A DNA stretch of 64,000 nucleotides from G963708235 sp963708235 (GCA_963708235.1 OY970200.1:2170001-2234000); one strand, 5' to 3'; positions 52,915 to 62,481 are shown, counted from the first letter of the stretch. Notes: a model not told the origin generated them from the letters alone. Made by a program: numbers and translations.

Positions 52915-55682
52915 CGACGTCTCCCCCACCAGGACAACCCGACCAGCACGAGGAAGAATCCCACGGCCGCCATCCCCTGGGTGCGACGGGCACCGATGGG
53001 GTCGAACGAGGCCTCGCCTTCGGCAGCGGATACGCTCGTCCCCCAGTCGATCTGCTCCCAGCCGGGTCCCCACCGCGAGTTGGCCGCATCGGCGATCAGC
53101 ACCCGTCCACCGGCTTCGACCTCCCCGACATACCCGAGGCCATCGACCTGCCAGGCGTTGCCGGATTCGGTGACGGCGCGGACCGGGAGCACCGCCTCCG
53201 AGGCGAATGTCGGCACCCGCAGACCCTGGAGCGGGACCAGGTCGAGTTGACCGGCCAGGACCGCCTGGAGCGGGCTCTCCCCGAGGAAGATCACCCAGCG
53301 GATACCGAACCGGGCCAGATCCTGGCCGGCGCGGAACGAGTCACCGTCGATCAGCGCCTCCAGGGTGGTCTCCAGCGCAACGTCGGCATCCCGCTCCGAC
53401 GGGAGCCAGATCTCCCACAGGGCCGGCTCGACCGCCGAGAGCACGCGGTACGGGGCACCCCGTACGGTGCGGGACTCCCCCGGAAGCGTCTCGGCAGGAC
53501 CGACGAGCAGGACCCGCGACGAGGCGGGGTCGCCCTCGGCGGCGGCGGTGAAACGCAACGCCTCGCCGAAGCCGTCGGTCGGCAGACCGGCGCGTCCGGG
53601 CAACAACACCAATACCGAGCTCAGCACCAGCGTTCCGGCGGCGAGAAGCCCGGCGGCAGCGGTGAACCGCTTCCAACCCGAGATGAGGTCCTGACGACGG
53701 ACCACCTCGAGTGCGGTACCGACGAGGATGGCGCTCCCCAGGGCGACCACCGCCATCCCGGCGTGCTCCACCTCCCGTCCGCTACCCAGGTCGCCGGAAC
53801 GCGCCGCGATCGCCCCGGCAGCGGCGACGATGGCCGCCCAGCCGGCCACCTGAGACAGCCGTCTCGGTGCAGCGATCACCGTGACGACCAGGGCAACGGC
53901 AGCGGCGATCAGCAGCACTTCCCCGGGCTGCCAGAAGGCCACCCCGGCGGTGACGAACTCGGTGAGATCGGCGACACCGATCCACGGCAGCAGCATCGGG
54001 ATCGCCAGGACCGTGCCGGCGGCCGCCACCAGGGTCGCTCTCCACGGCCCGGTCTCACGGGGCGTGATGATCGCAAGAATCAACAGCGTCGCCACCGGGA
54101 CCGGAAGCAGCACCGGGTTGGCGACGGCCATCAGGGCGATCACCCAGGCGGCGCCCAGAATCCGGGCGACCTGCTGACGCCGGGTGGCGGGCCAGCGGGT
54201 GAGGGGAACCCGCAGCGCCCAGGGAAGCACCCCGATCGCCACCAGGGTGCCGAGCCCGGTGTCCTCCGCCAATGCCCTCGTCGCCGGCCCGGCGACGAGG
54301 ACCAGCCCGGCCAGGGTGCCGGGCACCGCTTCGATACCCCAGGTGCGCAGAAGCCGGACCGTACCCCACACCCCGGCGAGAAAGGCGCCGAAGATGAGCA
54401 CGCCCGAGGCGAGATCGGCGTTGCCGAACACCACGGTCTGCACCAGACCGGCGAGCCCGAGGAACGGGGGCAACGTCTCGGCACTGCCGAAACCCGCCGG
54501 GTTCCAGCCACCGGCGTAGGCACCGATCAGGTCCGGACCCGATGGAGGAAGCGGGAGGCTGTAGCCGACCGATGGGAACCCGTCCCACAGCGTCCGGGTG
54601 GCGAAGAAGACAAAGGCGAAAGCGGACAACCCGACGATGAACGCCGGCTGTCGCAACTCCTTGCCCAACTCGACCAGGCTGAGCCGGTCGTCCCCGGGGA
54701 GCCGATCGCGGAGACGTTCGGCGGCTTCGCTGCCGAGCCGACGCAACGCCGCCGAGCCCCGGAGTTGATAGCGGAACAGCTCGGCGTCCCCGACGGCACG
54801 GTTCCGGCGGGCGACGGTGCGCCCCCGGAGTGTCGACGGCAGATGGACCACATTCCACGTCCAGGCGCGAACCCACTGCCACAGGGTCCAACGACCCAGC
54901 AGCGGCGCCACGATCGCCTCGAGCAGACCTACGAAGAATCGTGCGGGTAGCGCCCACAGCAGGGTGACCAGCCCGTAGATCTTGATCATGGCGCGGATCC
55001 GGCCCGCCTCCGCCGCCCAGCCGGACTGCTTCCAGTGCGGGATCAGCACCTCGGACGAGGGAACCACCACGATCCGTCCCCCGCGCAGCCGGGCACGTTG
55101 GCAGAGGTCGATGGCGGCCGACTCCGGCTCGAGCTTGGGATCGAGCCCGCCGATGCCCCGGGCCAGGTCACGCCGCACCAGCATCGACGGTCCGGCGACG
55201 GCGGCGACATCGCGCACGACGTCGTACTGCCCGTGATCCATCTCCTTGTCGTCGAGTCCCGTGTAGGGGACATCGAAGACATCGGTGGCGAGACCGACCG
55301 AGATGAGCTGGTCGGGGTGATCCCGGTCGAGCAGCTTCGAACCGGCGATCCCCGCCTCGACCCGCTCCGACTCCTCGAGCAGACTCCGCAATGCGTCGGG
55401 TCGGGGGATCGCACCCGACTGGACGATCCACAGATGGGTGATGTCCCCGCCGAGACCGTCGATCACGGCTCCCACCGAGTCCAGCCAATCGAGACCGTGA
55501 TCGGCCGCCAGACGCCGCCCGTCGGCGTCGCCTCCGGCGCCTCCGCCGACCAGCACGATGCTGGCGGACTCGTACACTTGCCGGCGTATGGCATCGATGG
55601 ACGCGGCGATACCGTCGAGGTCGCGAATCGCGACCGCAACCGCCACCGATACCGGAGGAGCTTCCGCTGGAGCAGCAGACAT
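52911..55682 (-). CDS. GT2 glycosyltransferase with large multi-pass membrane region
   Basis: A 923-residue protein. Residues about 10-235 are a divergent GT2 domain (VAIRDLDGIAASIDAIRRQ, GPSMLVRRDLARGIGGLDPKLEPESAAIDLCQRARL), and about 12 helices fill residues 240-670. A C-terminal soluble part precedes a final helix and RRR. This arrangement is typical of actinobacterial envelope glycosyltransferases of unknown acceptor. It heads the operon with DUF5719 and the thioredoxin-like gene and is divergent from fbiA with almost no spacer. Confidence 0.8.
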   Translation of the reverse strand: MSAAPAEAPPVSVAVAVAIRDLDGIAASIDAIRRQVYESASIVLVGGGAGGDADGRRLAADHGLDWLDSVGAVIDGLGGDITHLWIVQSGAIPRPDALRSLLEESERVEAGIAGSKLLDRDHPDQLISVGLATDVFDVPYTGLDDKEMDHGQYDVVRDVAAVAGPSMLVRRDLARGIGGLDPKLEPESAAIDLCQRARLRGGRIVVVPSSEVLIPHWKQSGWAAEAGRIRAMIKIYGLVTLLWALPARFFVGLLEAIVAPLLGRWTLWQWVRAWTWNVVHLPSTLRGRTVARRNRAVGDAELFRYQLRGSAALRRLGSEAAERLRDRLPGDDRLSLVELGKELRQPAFIVGLSAFAFVFFATRTLWDGFPSVGYSLPLPPSGPDLIGAYAGGWNPAGFGSAETLPPFLGLAGLVQTVVFGNADLASGVLIFGAFLAGVWGTVRLLRTWGIEAVPGTLAGLVLVAGPATRALAEDTGLGTLVAIGVLPWALRVPLTRWPATRRQQVARILGAAWVIALMAVANPVLLPVPVATLLILAIITPRETGPWRATLVAAAGTVLAIPMLLPWIGVADLTEFVTAGVAFWQPGEVLLIAAAVALVVTVIAAPRRLSQVAGWAAIVAAAGAIAARSGDLGSGREVEHAGMAVVALGSAILVGTALEVVRRQDLISGWKRFTAAAGLLAAGTLVLSSVLVLLPGRAGLPTDGFGEALRFTAAAEGDPASSRVLLVGPAETLPGESRTVRGAPYRVLSAVEPALWEIWLPSERDADVALETTLEALIDGDSFRAGQDLARFGIRWVIFLGESPLQAVLAGQLDLVPLQGLRVPTFASEAVLPVRAVTESGNAWQVDGLGYVGEVEAGGRVLIADAANSRWGPGWEQIDWGTSVSAAEGEASFDPIGARRTQGMAAVGFFLVLVGLSWWGRRR

Positions 55683-55694
55683 AGGGGGGCCATT

Positions 55695-56669
55695 CTGAGC
55701 GCAACTCGGTCACAAGGCAATCTCTCGGCAGTTGTGCTCTGCGGAGGGGTGGGTGGAGCGCGGATGGCGAGGGGTCTCTCGGCCGTCCTCGACGAGCAGG
55801 CGCTGACCGTCGTGGTCAACGTAGGCGACGACGAGGATGTGTACGGGGTAAGGGTCTGCGCCGATCTCGACACCGTCACCTACACCCTGGCGGGAATCCA
55901 GGGAGACCAGGGTTGGGGGATTTCCGGGGACGCCGTCGACGTGATGGATCATCTCGGAGATCTCGGCGTCGACACGACGTTCACCCTGGGAAACCGCGAT
56001 CTGGCAACCTGCCTCGCCCGCACGATGTGGCTGCGACAAGGTGATCCGCTGTCGACGGTCACCCGGCGCATCACCACCCGGCTGGGGGTGACGGCGACGA
56101 TCATCCCCGCCTCCGACGACGAGATCCGGACCCGGGTGAGGACGACCGAAGGCGAGTGGCTGGCGTTCCAGGATTACTTCGTGGTGAGGGGTCACCGCGA
56201 CGAGATCGACCAGGTCGATTTCGTCGGTGCCGGCCAGGCCCTCCCCGCCCCCGGGGTGGTCGAGGCCATTGCGGCCGCCGATGTGGTGGTGATCGCCCCC
56301 TCCAACCCGGTGCTCTCGGTGTGGCCGATTCTTGAGGTACCCGCGATCCGTCACGCCGTCGCCCGCCATGGCAACGTGGTGGCGGTGAGCCCGCTCTTCG
56401 CCGGCAAGGCGCTGAAAGGTCCGGCCCACCGGGTGCTGGCCTCGCATGGTCTCCCGGTCGGCAATGCCGGTGTCCTCGCCGCCTACGACGGGCTGATCGA
56501 CCACTTCGTCGTCGACATCGGCGACCACGACGACATCGACCGGCTGGCGACACCGGGGGTGCGTATCCATGCGCTCGACACCAGGATCGGCGAGGCGCCC
56601 GCCGGAGCCCGTTTCGCCGCCGAACTTCTCGATCTGGTGACACCGAGCCCCATCGGAGACCGGCGTTGA
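55695..56669 (+). CDS. fbiA: 2-phospho-L-lactate transferase, F420 biosynthesis
   Basis: CofD/FbiA transfers the phospholactyl (or phosphoenolpyruvyl) group to Fo in coenzyme F420 synthesis. Family motifs: VVLCGGVGGARMARGL, VNVGDDEDVYGVRVCADLDT, GDQGWGISGD, LGNRDLATCL, VVIAPSNPVLSVWPIL. The start is unclear. The only canonical codon near the domain, GTG 55734, would cut into the first beta-strand. CTG 55695, five bases after GGGGGG, keeps the strand whole and is used here. The stop overlaps fbiB (TTGA). The divergent gene starts 12 bp away, so the promoter must lie inside coding DNA. Confidence 0.88.
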   Translation: MSATRSQGNLSAVVLCGGVGGARMARGLSAVLDEQALTVVVNVGDDEDVYGVRVCADLDTVTYTLAGIQGDQGWGISGDAVDVMDHLGDLGVDTTFTLGNRDLATCLARTMWLRQGDPLSTVTRRITTRLGVTATIIPASDDEIRTRVRTTEGEWLAFQDYFVVRGHRDEIDQVDFVGAGQALPAPGVVEAIAAADVVVIAPSNPVLSVWPILEVPAIRHAVARHGNVVAVSPLFAGKALKGPAHRVLASHGLPVGNAGVLAAYDGLIDHFVVDIGDHDDIDRLATPGVRIHALDTRIGEAPAGARFAAELLDLVTPSPIGDRR

Positions 56670-57430
56670 CCGACGAACACCCCGCACCGGACACCCGGAC
56701 CCCAGACACCCGGACCCCAGACACCCGGATCCCGGGCCCGATCCAGATCATCCCGGTGACCGGGATCGGCGAGGTCGAGCCCGGTGACGATGTCGCCGGA
56801 CTGGTGCTGGGTGCGCTGGGTGATCCGCCGGACCTCGTCGATGGCGACATCGTGGTGGTGACCCACAAGATCGTCTCCAAGGCGGAGGGCCGGGTCGTTG
56901 CCGTGACCGACGACGCCGACTACCGCCGTGTGGCCGAGGCGGAGGCGGCGGCGGTGATCCGGCGTCGCGGCGAGATGTCGATCACGATCACCCGGCACGG
57001 GTTTGTCTGCGCCAACGCCGGGGTCGACCGGTCCAACGTGGCCATCGGCCATGCGGTGATGTTGCCCATCGATCCCGACAGGTCCGCCCACCGGATCCGC
57101 CGCCGGCTGGAACAGGCTACCGGTGCGGCGATTGCGGTGGTGGTCACCGATACCTTCGGCCGTGCCTGGCGGCGCGGGCTCACCGATGTGGCGATAGGAG
57201 TCTCCGGGCTCGATCCCATCGTCGATCATCGCGGCAGCTCCGACACGCAGGGACGGACACTCGCCGTCACCGAGGTGGCGATCGTCGACGAGATCGCCGC
57301 CGCCGCCGACCTGGTGATGGGCAAGGCTACGGGTACCCCGGTGGCGGTGCTGCGTGGTCTGGTCTGGGAGCGCGGGGACGGGCGCGCCACCGATCTGGTA
57401 CGTTCGGCCGGAGAGGACATGTTCCGGTGA
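56666..57430 (+). CDS. fbiB: F420-0:gamma-glutamyl ligase
   Basis: A 254-residue CofE-type ligase that adds glutamates to F420-0 using GTP. It shows PVTGIGEVEPGDDVAGLV, VVVTHKIVSKAEGR, the active-site region ANAGVDRSNV, VVVTDTFGRAWRRGLTDVAIG and HRGSSDTQGR. It lacks the C-terminal nitroreductase-like domain fused in mycobacterial FbiB. The N-terminus has a short Pro/Asp/Thr/Arg repeat. The start is TTG 56666, overlapping the fbiA stop. Confidence 0.93.
   Translation: MTDEHPAPDTRTPDTRTPDTRIPGPIQIIPVTGIGEVEPGDDVAGLVLGALGDPPDLVDGDIVVVTHKIVSKAEGRVVAVTDDADYRRVAEAEAAAVIRRRGEMSITITRHGFVCANAGVDRSNVAIGHAVMLPIDPDRSAHRIRRRLEQATGAAIAVVVTDTFGRAWRRGLTDVAIGVSGLDPIVDHRGSSDTQGRTLAVTEVAIVDEIAAAADLVMGKATGTPVAVLRGLVWERGDGRATDLVRSAGEDMFR
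56687..56731 (+). repeat. Three 15-bp repeats at the fbiB 5' end
   Basis: Units at 56687-56701, 56702-56716 and 56717-56731 follow the pattern ccRgacacccggaYc and encode PDTRT-like pentapeptides. They are in frame and add a disordered N-terminus. Confidence 0.85.
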
Positions 57431-57436
57431 GTCGCC

Positions 57437-58324
57437 ATGCCTGAGCTTCCCGAGATCGAGGCGTACCTCGCCGCACTGCGACCGCGGCTGGTCGGGTCGA
57501 CCCTGGAGGACATCCGGGTCCAGTCGTTCTCGCTGTTGCGCACCTTCGATCCCCCGGTCACCGCCGCCAACGGACGCACCGTGACCGGTGTCAGCCGACT
57601 CGGCAAGCGGGTGGTCATCGAGCTCGACGGTGATCTCCACCTGGTGATCCACCTGATGGTGGGTGGACGTCTGCACTGGGTCGAGGAGCGAAAGCCGCTC
57701 CCCCGCAAGTACGGATTGGCGGCGTTCGATTTCTCCACCGGCACCGTGACCTTGACCGAGGCGGGAACCAAGCGGAAGGCTTCGCTGCATGTGGTGGCCG
57801 GGGACGAAGCACTGGCGGCGCTGGACCCGGGCGGTCTCGAGCTTGCCGGGAGCACCGTCGAGGCCTTTGCCGCCGCTTTGAACGCCGAACGGCACACGTT
57901 GAAGCGGGCGCTGACCGATGCCCGTCACCTGTCGGGGATCGGTGGTGCCTTCGCCGACGAGATCCTCCACCGCGCCCGGCTTTCACCGATGCAGATGAAC
58001 ACCAACCTCGACGACGAAGAGACCCGCCGACTCCATGCGGCGGCGCTCGCCGTGCTCGCCGAGTGGACCGGGATCCGCATCGCCGAAACCGGCGACGGGT
58101 TCCCTGAGAAGGTCACGGCGTTCCACCCGCAGATGGCGGTTCACGGCAAGTTCGGTGAGCCGTGCCCCGTGTGCGGCGCACCGATCCAACGCATCGTCTA
58201 CGCCTCGCGAGAGACCAACTACTGCCCGGGTTGCCAGACCGACGGTCGCATCCTTGCCGACCGCTCGCTGAGCCGTCTCCTCAAGGACGACTGGCCGCAA
58301 ACCCTCGAGGAACTGGAAGGGTGA
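57437..58324 (+). CDS. Fpg/Nei-family DNA glycosylase
   Basis: A 295-residue base-excision glycosylase/AP lyase. The N-terminal MPELPEIEAY provides the catalytic Pro2 and Glu3, RLGKRV a DNA-binding Lys, and the H2TH region RHLSGIGGAFADEILHRA is clear. The zinc finger is CPVCGAP...NYCPGCQTDGR. The family removes oxidised purines or pyrimidines; this subgroup with RVQSFSLL after the start is not obviously MutM or Nei. It follows fbiB by 6 bp and is probably co-transcribed. Confidence 0.92.
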   Translation: MPELPEIEAYLAALRPRLVGSTLEDIRVQSFSLLRTFDPPVTAANGRTVTGVSRLGKRVVIELDGDLHLVIHLMVGGRLHWVEERKPLPRKYGLAAFDFSTGTVTLTEAGTKRKASLHVVAGDEALAALDPGGLELAGSTVEAFAAALNAERHTLKRALTDARHLSGIGGAFADEILHRARLSPMQMNTNLDDEETRRLHAAALAVLAEWTGIRIAETGDGFPEKVTAFHPQMAVHGKFGEPCPVCGAPIQRIVYASRETNYCPGCQTDGRILADRSLSRLLKDDWPQTLEELEG

Positions 58325-58393
58325 TGCGGAAGGCATTGTTGGCATCTCGGGTCCCCAAGAACGAGTGGCAGCCGCATGCGACAAGCCGACCGC

Positions 58394-58471
58394 AGGGACG
58401 CAGACGCGGCGCCCCGCCCCACCTCCTCCCAGAACCTCGGAGGCACCCCGCCCCCCGGGCGGGGAGGGCCA
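58394..58471. repeat. REP-like repeat, copy C
   Basis: Positions 58411-58471 match copies A and B over 61 bp except for one missing G in the CCCCGCCCCCC-GGG(G)CGGGG hairpin; the flank gggacgcagacgcggc is a diverged version of their left part. It sits in the 261-bp gap between the glycosylase and the epimerase, which holds nothing else recognisable. Confidence 0.85.
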
Positions 58472-58585
58472 GAAAAGACAAACTCAGATGGGGCAGGGAG
58501 GGAGATCGATGTGCGACTCGCCTCCAGTGCCACGGAGGGTCACCTGACGGGTATTCGGGTCCGAATGACGAGCGGCGACCCCGGG

Positions 58586-59533
58586 TCAGAAGTCGGGGCG
58601 GGAGCGGAACCAATCGACGGTCTGGGCGATTCCGTCCTCGAGACCTATCCAGGGTTCCCAGCCGAGCAACTGGCGGGCCTTGGCCGCATTGAGCGCCGAT
58701 CGTGGGACATCTCCGGTCTTGCCGGCGGCGTACACCGGCTGTTGCGTCGACCCGACGGCACCGGCGATGAGATGGAACAGCTCGGTGACCGAGGTCTCCC
58801 GGCCGGTCCCGATGTTGACGTACTCGTTGCCGCCCCGCTCGGCGGCGCGGACACAGGCGTCGACGACATCTTCCACGAAGACGTAGTCGCGGGTGATGGT
58901 CCCGTCGCCGAAGATGGTCGGGGCCTCGCCCGCCAGCAACATCTTGCTGAAGATGGCGACCACGCCGGCCTCGCCGTGCGGGTCCTGCCACGGACCGTAC
59001 ACATTGGAGAACCCGAGCGAGACGAAGTCGATCCCGTGGGAGTCGGAGAAGTAGCGGAGGTAGGCGTCGGTGACGGTCTTGGCGACCCCGTAGGGCGACT
59101 CGGGGCGGCGCGGCTCGGTCTCCGGGGTCGGGATCTTGTCGGTGGTCCCGAAGGAGGCTCCGCCGGACGAGGCAAAGACGAACCGGGGAACACCGGCGAT
59201 GGCGGCGGCCCGCATCACGTTGACCCCGCCCACCACGTTGACCGAGGTGTCCTCGACCGGGTCCACGACCGAACGGCGGGCGTCGATCTGGGCGGCGAGG
59301 TGGAACACCACCTCGGGGCGGTGGCGCGCCACGACGTCTTCCAACTCGGGCTGGCGGATGTCCATCTGATGGAAGCTCATCTGTCCGCTGGCACGGGCGT
59401 CGCCGAGCCGGGCCAGTTTTCCCGAGCTGAGGTCGTCGACGACGAGGACCGAGGCGCCGTCGTCGATGAGACGGTTGACGAGGTTCGACCCGATGAAGCC
59501 GGCTCCGCCGGTGACAAGCGCTCTGGTGATCAT
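58586..59533 (-). CDS. NAD-dependent sugar epimerase, GalE/UDP-glucose 4-epimerase-like
   Basis: A 315-residue extended short-chain dehydrogenase. The NAD motif is GGAGFIG (9-15), with VDDLSSG after the second strand. The catalytic Ser is in FASSGGASFG (about 122-128), and Y148-x3-K152 in YGVAK is present. PEDTSVNVVGGVNV-like and FSNVYGPWQDPHGEAGVVAIF segments are typical of UDP-hexose 4-epimerases that prepare sugars for envelope polysaccharides. Substrate is inferred. The ATG at 59533 begins the NAD fold. Confidence 0.9.
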   Translation of the reverse strand: MITRALVTGGAGFIGSNLVNRLIDDGASVLVVDDLSSGKLARLGDARASGQMSFHQMDIRQPELEDVVARHRPEVVFHLAAQIDARRSVVDPVEDTSVNVVGGVNVMRAAAIAGVPRFVFASSGGASFGTTDKIPTPETEPRRPESPYGVAKTVTDAYLRYFSDSHGIDFVSLGFSNVYGPWQDPHGEAGVVAIFSKMLLAGEAPTIFGDGTITRDYVFVEDVVDACVRAAERGGNEYVNIGTGRETSVTELFHLIAGAVGSTQQPVYAAGKTGDVPRSALNAAKARQLLGWEPWIGLEDGIAQTVDWFRSRPDF

Positions 59534-59776
59534 GATCGGGAGCCTAACTTGAGCCGGACGCCAGTCCGCCTGCGACGGCAGCGATGATGGCGAAGGCGGG
59601 CGGTGGGAGCCGACCAACCGGGTGGTGGGTCACTCGGCGTATTTCCCCAGGACCCGGCACACCCAGGTCGGTGATTGCGTCGTCGCGGTAGGGCGGCGGC
59701 ACTACCGTGCTCCCCGCCCGGGGACCCGCTGCCCACCCGGCGGTCCGGATCGTTCGTACGGAGATGCGCACACCCC

Positions 59777-61543
59777 ATGTCCCTCGACGGATGGCTGACC
59801 CTCATCATCATCGGCGCCGTGGTGATCGTGATGGCGCGCGAGATCATGCCACCGACGGCAGCGGTGCTCAGCGGGACCATCGCCCTGATGCTCACCGGGG
59901 TCATCACCAGCCAGCAGGCGTTCTCCGGGTTCTCCAACTCGGCGCCGCTCACCATTGCCGCCCTCTACATCGTCGCCGCCGCGGTGACCCGCACCGGTCT
60001 GTTGCGTGCCCCACTGACACGGGCCGTCGCCAACACCACCACCGACCGCTCGGCGTTGCTTCGCCTGCTCCCCGGAGTCGCCACCGGTTCGGCGTTCCTC
60101 AACAACACCCCGATCGTGGCCATGCTGGTACCGGAGGTCAGTGCGTGGGCGATCCGAACCGGACGTTCCCCGTCGCGCTATCTGATGCCGATCTCGTTCG
60201 CCGCCATCGCCGGGGGGTTGATCACCCTCATCGGCACCTCGACCAACCTGGTGATCTCGGGGTTGCTCGAAGAGTCGACCGGGCAGGGGCTCGGCTTCTT
60301 CGAGATCACACCGATCGGGCTTCCCGTTGCGGCAGTGACGGTGGGGCTGATGATCCTGCTGTCGGAGCGGCTGCTGCGTGAGCAACGGTCGCCGCAGGAG
60401 GACCTCGAGGAGAGTTTCCGTCAGTTCATCCTCGAGATGTCCGTGGTCACCGACGGCCCCCTCGACGGGGCCTCGGTGGAGGACGGTGGTCTCCGCCACC
60501 TCAAGGGGGTGTACCTGGCCGAGCTGGAGCGACCGAACGGCGAGGTTCGGGTGGTCGAGTCGGGGACCCGTCTTGCCGGTGGGGACCGGCTCCGCTTCGT
60601 GGGCAAGGTCAACGAGGTCGTCGATCTTCTCTCGATGCCCGGTCTCGAATCCGCCCACGCCGAACAACTGAGCGGCTTCGATCTGGTGCGAAGCGACTTC
60701 TTCGAGGCCGTCATCGGACCGTCGTCGTCGCTGGTGGGCAGCACCCTCAAGGAGGTTGGCTTTCGCAGTGCCTACGACGGGGCGGTGGTGGCCATCCACC
60801 GCGCCGGGCAGCGGATCGACGCCAAGCTCGGCGAAGTCCGGCTGCGGACCGCCGACACCCTGGTCATCCTCGCCGACTCCGGGTTCATCGAACGGCACCG
60901 CGACCGCAGCGACTTCCTGCTGGTCGCTCCGCTCGGTTCGCCGACGGTCACCGATCCGAAACACCGACGCACCGTGATGGTGGTGGCGTTTGCGGTGCTG
61001 ATCCTCGCCGGCAGCGGGCTCATCCCGATCCTGAATGCGGCGTTGATCGGGGCGCTGGCGTTGGTGGGTCTGGGTGTGCTCACCGTCACCCAGGCCCGCG
61101 ACGCCGTCGACCTCAACGTCATCGTGCTGGTGGCGGCAAGCTTCGGGCTCGCCGCCGGGATGGAGAACTCAGGGCTGGCGGCGACCCTCGCCGACTTCGT
61201 CGTCGACGGACTCGGACCGATGGGGACGGTCGGGATCCTGGCCGGCATCATCCTGATCACCACCCTGCTCACCGAGCTGATCTCGAATGCGGCAGCGGCC
61301 TCGGTGGTGTTCCCGATCGCCCTCGTGGCGGCAGACAGTCTGGGGATGGACACCCATGCGATGGCCATCGCCGTCGCCATCGGCGCATCGACCTCGTTCC
61401 TGACCCCGATCGGCTATCAGACCAACATGATGGTGTTCGGACCCGGTGGGTACCGCTACTCGGACTACGCCCGTCTCGGGGCCCCGCTGACCCTGGCCAT
61501 GGTGGTGGTATCGGTGACCCTCATCCAGTGGCTGATGCTGTGA
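59777..61543 (+). CDS. SLC13/DASS-type anion transporter with TrkA-C domains
   Basis: A 588-residue membrane protein. Two blocks of helices carry the paired SNT-like hairpins: SAFLNNTPIVAML and GTSTNLVISGLL in the first half, ELISNAAAASVVFPIAL and GASTSFLTPIGYQTN in the second. Between them lies a cytoplasmic insert (about 210-395) with two RCK-C/TrkA-C-like domains (GVYLAELERPNGEVRVVESGT, GSTLKEVGFRSAYDGAVVAI). Such proteins move sulfate, phosphate or dicarboxylates with Na+; substrate unknown. An inverted repeat CGGTAG/CTACCG (59686-59707) overlaps a TACCGT box upstream and may be an operator. Confidence 0.88.
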   Translation: MSLDGWLTLIIIGAVVIVMAREIMPPTAAVLSGTIALMLTGVITSQQAFSGFSNSAPLTIAALYIVAAAVTRTGLLRAPLTRAVANTTTDRSALLRLLPGVATGSAFLNNTPIVAMLVPEVSAWAIRTGRSPSRYLMPISFAAIAGGLITLIGTSTNLVISGLLEESTGQGLGFFEITPIGLPVAAVTVGLMILLSERLLREQRSPQEDLEESFRQFILEMSVVTDGPLDGASVEDGGLRHLKGVYLAELERPNGEVRVVESGTRLAGGDRLRFVGKVNEVVDLLSMPGLESAHAEQLSGFDLVRSDFFEAVIGPSSSLVGSTLKEVGFRSAYDGAVVAIHRAGQRIDAKLGEVRLRTADTLVILADSGFIERHRDRSDFLLVAPLGSPTVTDPKHRRTVMVVAFAVLILAGSGLIPILNAALIGALALVGLGVLTVTQARDAVDLNVIVLVAASFGLAAGMENSGLAATLADFVVDGLGPMGTVGILAGIILITTLLTELISNAAAASVVFPIALVAADSLGMDTHAMAIAVAIGASTSFLTPIGYQTNMMVFGPGGYRYSDYARLGAPLTLAMVVVSVTLIQWLML

Positions 61544-61587
61544 AGCGCCGGCGGACGCCGGGCTGACGATCGGCTGGGCGCAACGGC

Positions 61588-62313
61588 TCAGACGAGTCGG
61601 GGCGGGAGTTGTTTGGTGAAGAACTCGGTGAGACGTTCGATGGCGTCCTGGGCCGCATCGAGGTCGTAGCCGTCGCGGTGATCATCGAGGAAGTCGTGGC
61701 CCACCCCGTCGTATACGGCGAACTCGGCGTGCGGCAGGTGGCTGCGGGCGTCGATGACGGTGTCGATCGACACCACCTCGTCATCGCGACCGAACAGGCC
61801 GAGCACCGGGACCGCCGCAGCGGAGAGACGCTGCACATCGTCGTCGTCGAGCGGTGCATGGACCAGGGCGATGGCGGAGGCGCCGTCGACACCGGCCAGC
61901 CCGACGGCCAGCGGACCGCCCGAACCCAACCCGAGCAGACCGAACCCGAACTCGGCGCTCGACCAGAAACCTGCCGGATTGGTGGTGAAGCGCACCACAT
62001 CGCGCAGATCGGCCAGGGCGCGCTCGCGGGGCAGGGAGACGGACATGGCCGTTGTGCGGTCCGCATCGCCAGCCGGACCGTTGCCCCGGTACAGATCGGG
62101 GGCGATGGCTGCGAGACCGCGACGGGCGAGCCGTCGGCACACATCTTTGACGCTCGACGTCACCCCCCACACCGATGGGACCACCACCACCGTCGGCCAC
62201 TCACCCTCCAGATCGGGTCTGGCGAGGTAGCCGGTGTGGAGCCGGGATCCCGCGGCGATGCTGGTCGACCCGAAGAGGATCGGCACTGTCCCTTCGCCCT
62301 TGAGGACGCTCAT
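61588..62313 (-). CDS. Dienelactone-hydrolase-like protein without the usual nucleophile
   Basis: A 241-residue alpha/beta-hydrolase of the DLH family. VVVVPSVWGVTSSVKDVCRRLARRGLAAIAPDLY (pieces) matches the N-terminal core, and the late residues D177 (LFGRDDEV) and H206 (DGVGHDFLDD) fit the acid and base. At the nucleophile elbow the family has G-x-C-x-G-G, but here it reads GLGSGG (128-133), putting Gly at the Cys position. It may be inactive, use another residue, or have a binding role. It precedes no obvious pathway partner. Confidence 0.8.
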   Translation of the reverse strand: MSVLKGEGTVPILFGSTSIAAGSRLHTGYLARPDLEGEWPTVVVVPSVWGVTSSVKDVCRRLARRGLAAIAPDLYRGNGPAGDADRTTAMSVSLPRERALADLRDVVRFTTNPAGFWSSAEFGFGLLGLGSGGPLAVGLAGVDGASAIALVHAPLDDDDVQRLSAAAVPVLGLFGRDDEVVSIDTVIDARSHLPHAEFAVYDGVGHDFLDDHRDGYDLDAAQDAIERLTEFFTKQLPPRLV

Positions 62314-62398
62314 CCCGGTGGTCTCCCTATCTCGACGTTGCGGACGGAACTCTACCGCCCGGAGAACGGTGCGACCTCGCGGGTGTTGCTCTCTCTTT

Positions 62399-62423
62399 GC
62401 CCTCCCCGCCCCGAAGGGAGGGC
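62399..62423. repeat. REP-like repeat, copy E1
   Basis: GCCCTCC (62399-62405) and GGAGGGC (62417-62423) pair, with the family core GCCCTCCCCGCCCC forming the left arm and part of the loop. Confidence 0.6.
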
Positions 62424-62481
62424 TCCTATGGGTATCAAGCGGGAACAGAGGAGAAGGACACCTTCAGCAAGGCAGGCCCCA

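Noticed and set aside
53247..54950. 567-codon plus-strand open frame
   Set aside because: Antisense of the GT2/membrane protein; low-complexity Arg/Gly/Asp composition and no ribosome site.
59686..59707. CGGTAG/CTACCG inverted repeat as a firm operator for the SLC13 gene
   Set aside because: Six-base arms are too short to call alone in this GC-rich DNA; mentioned only within the gene entry.
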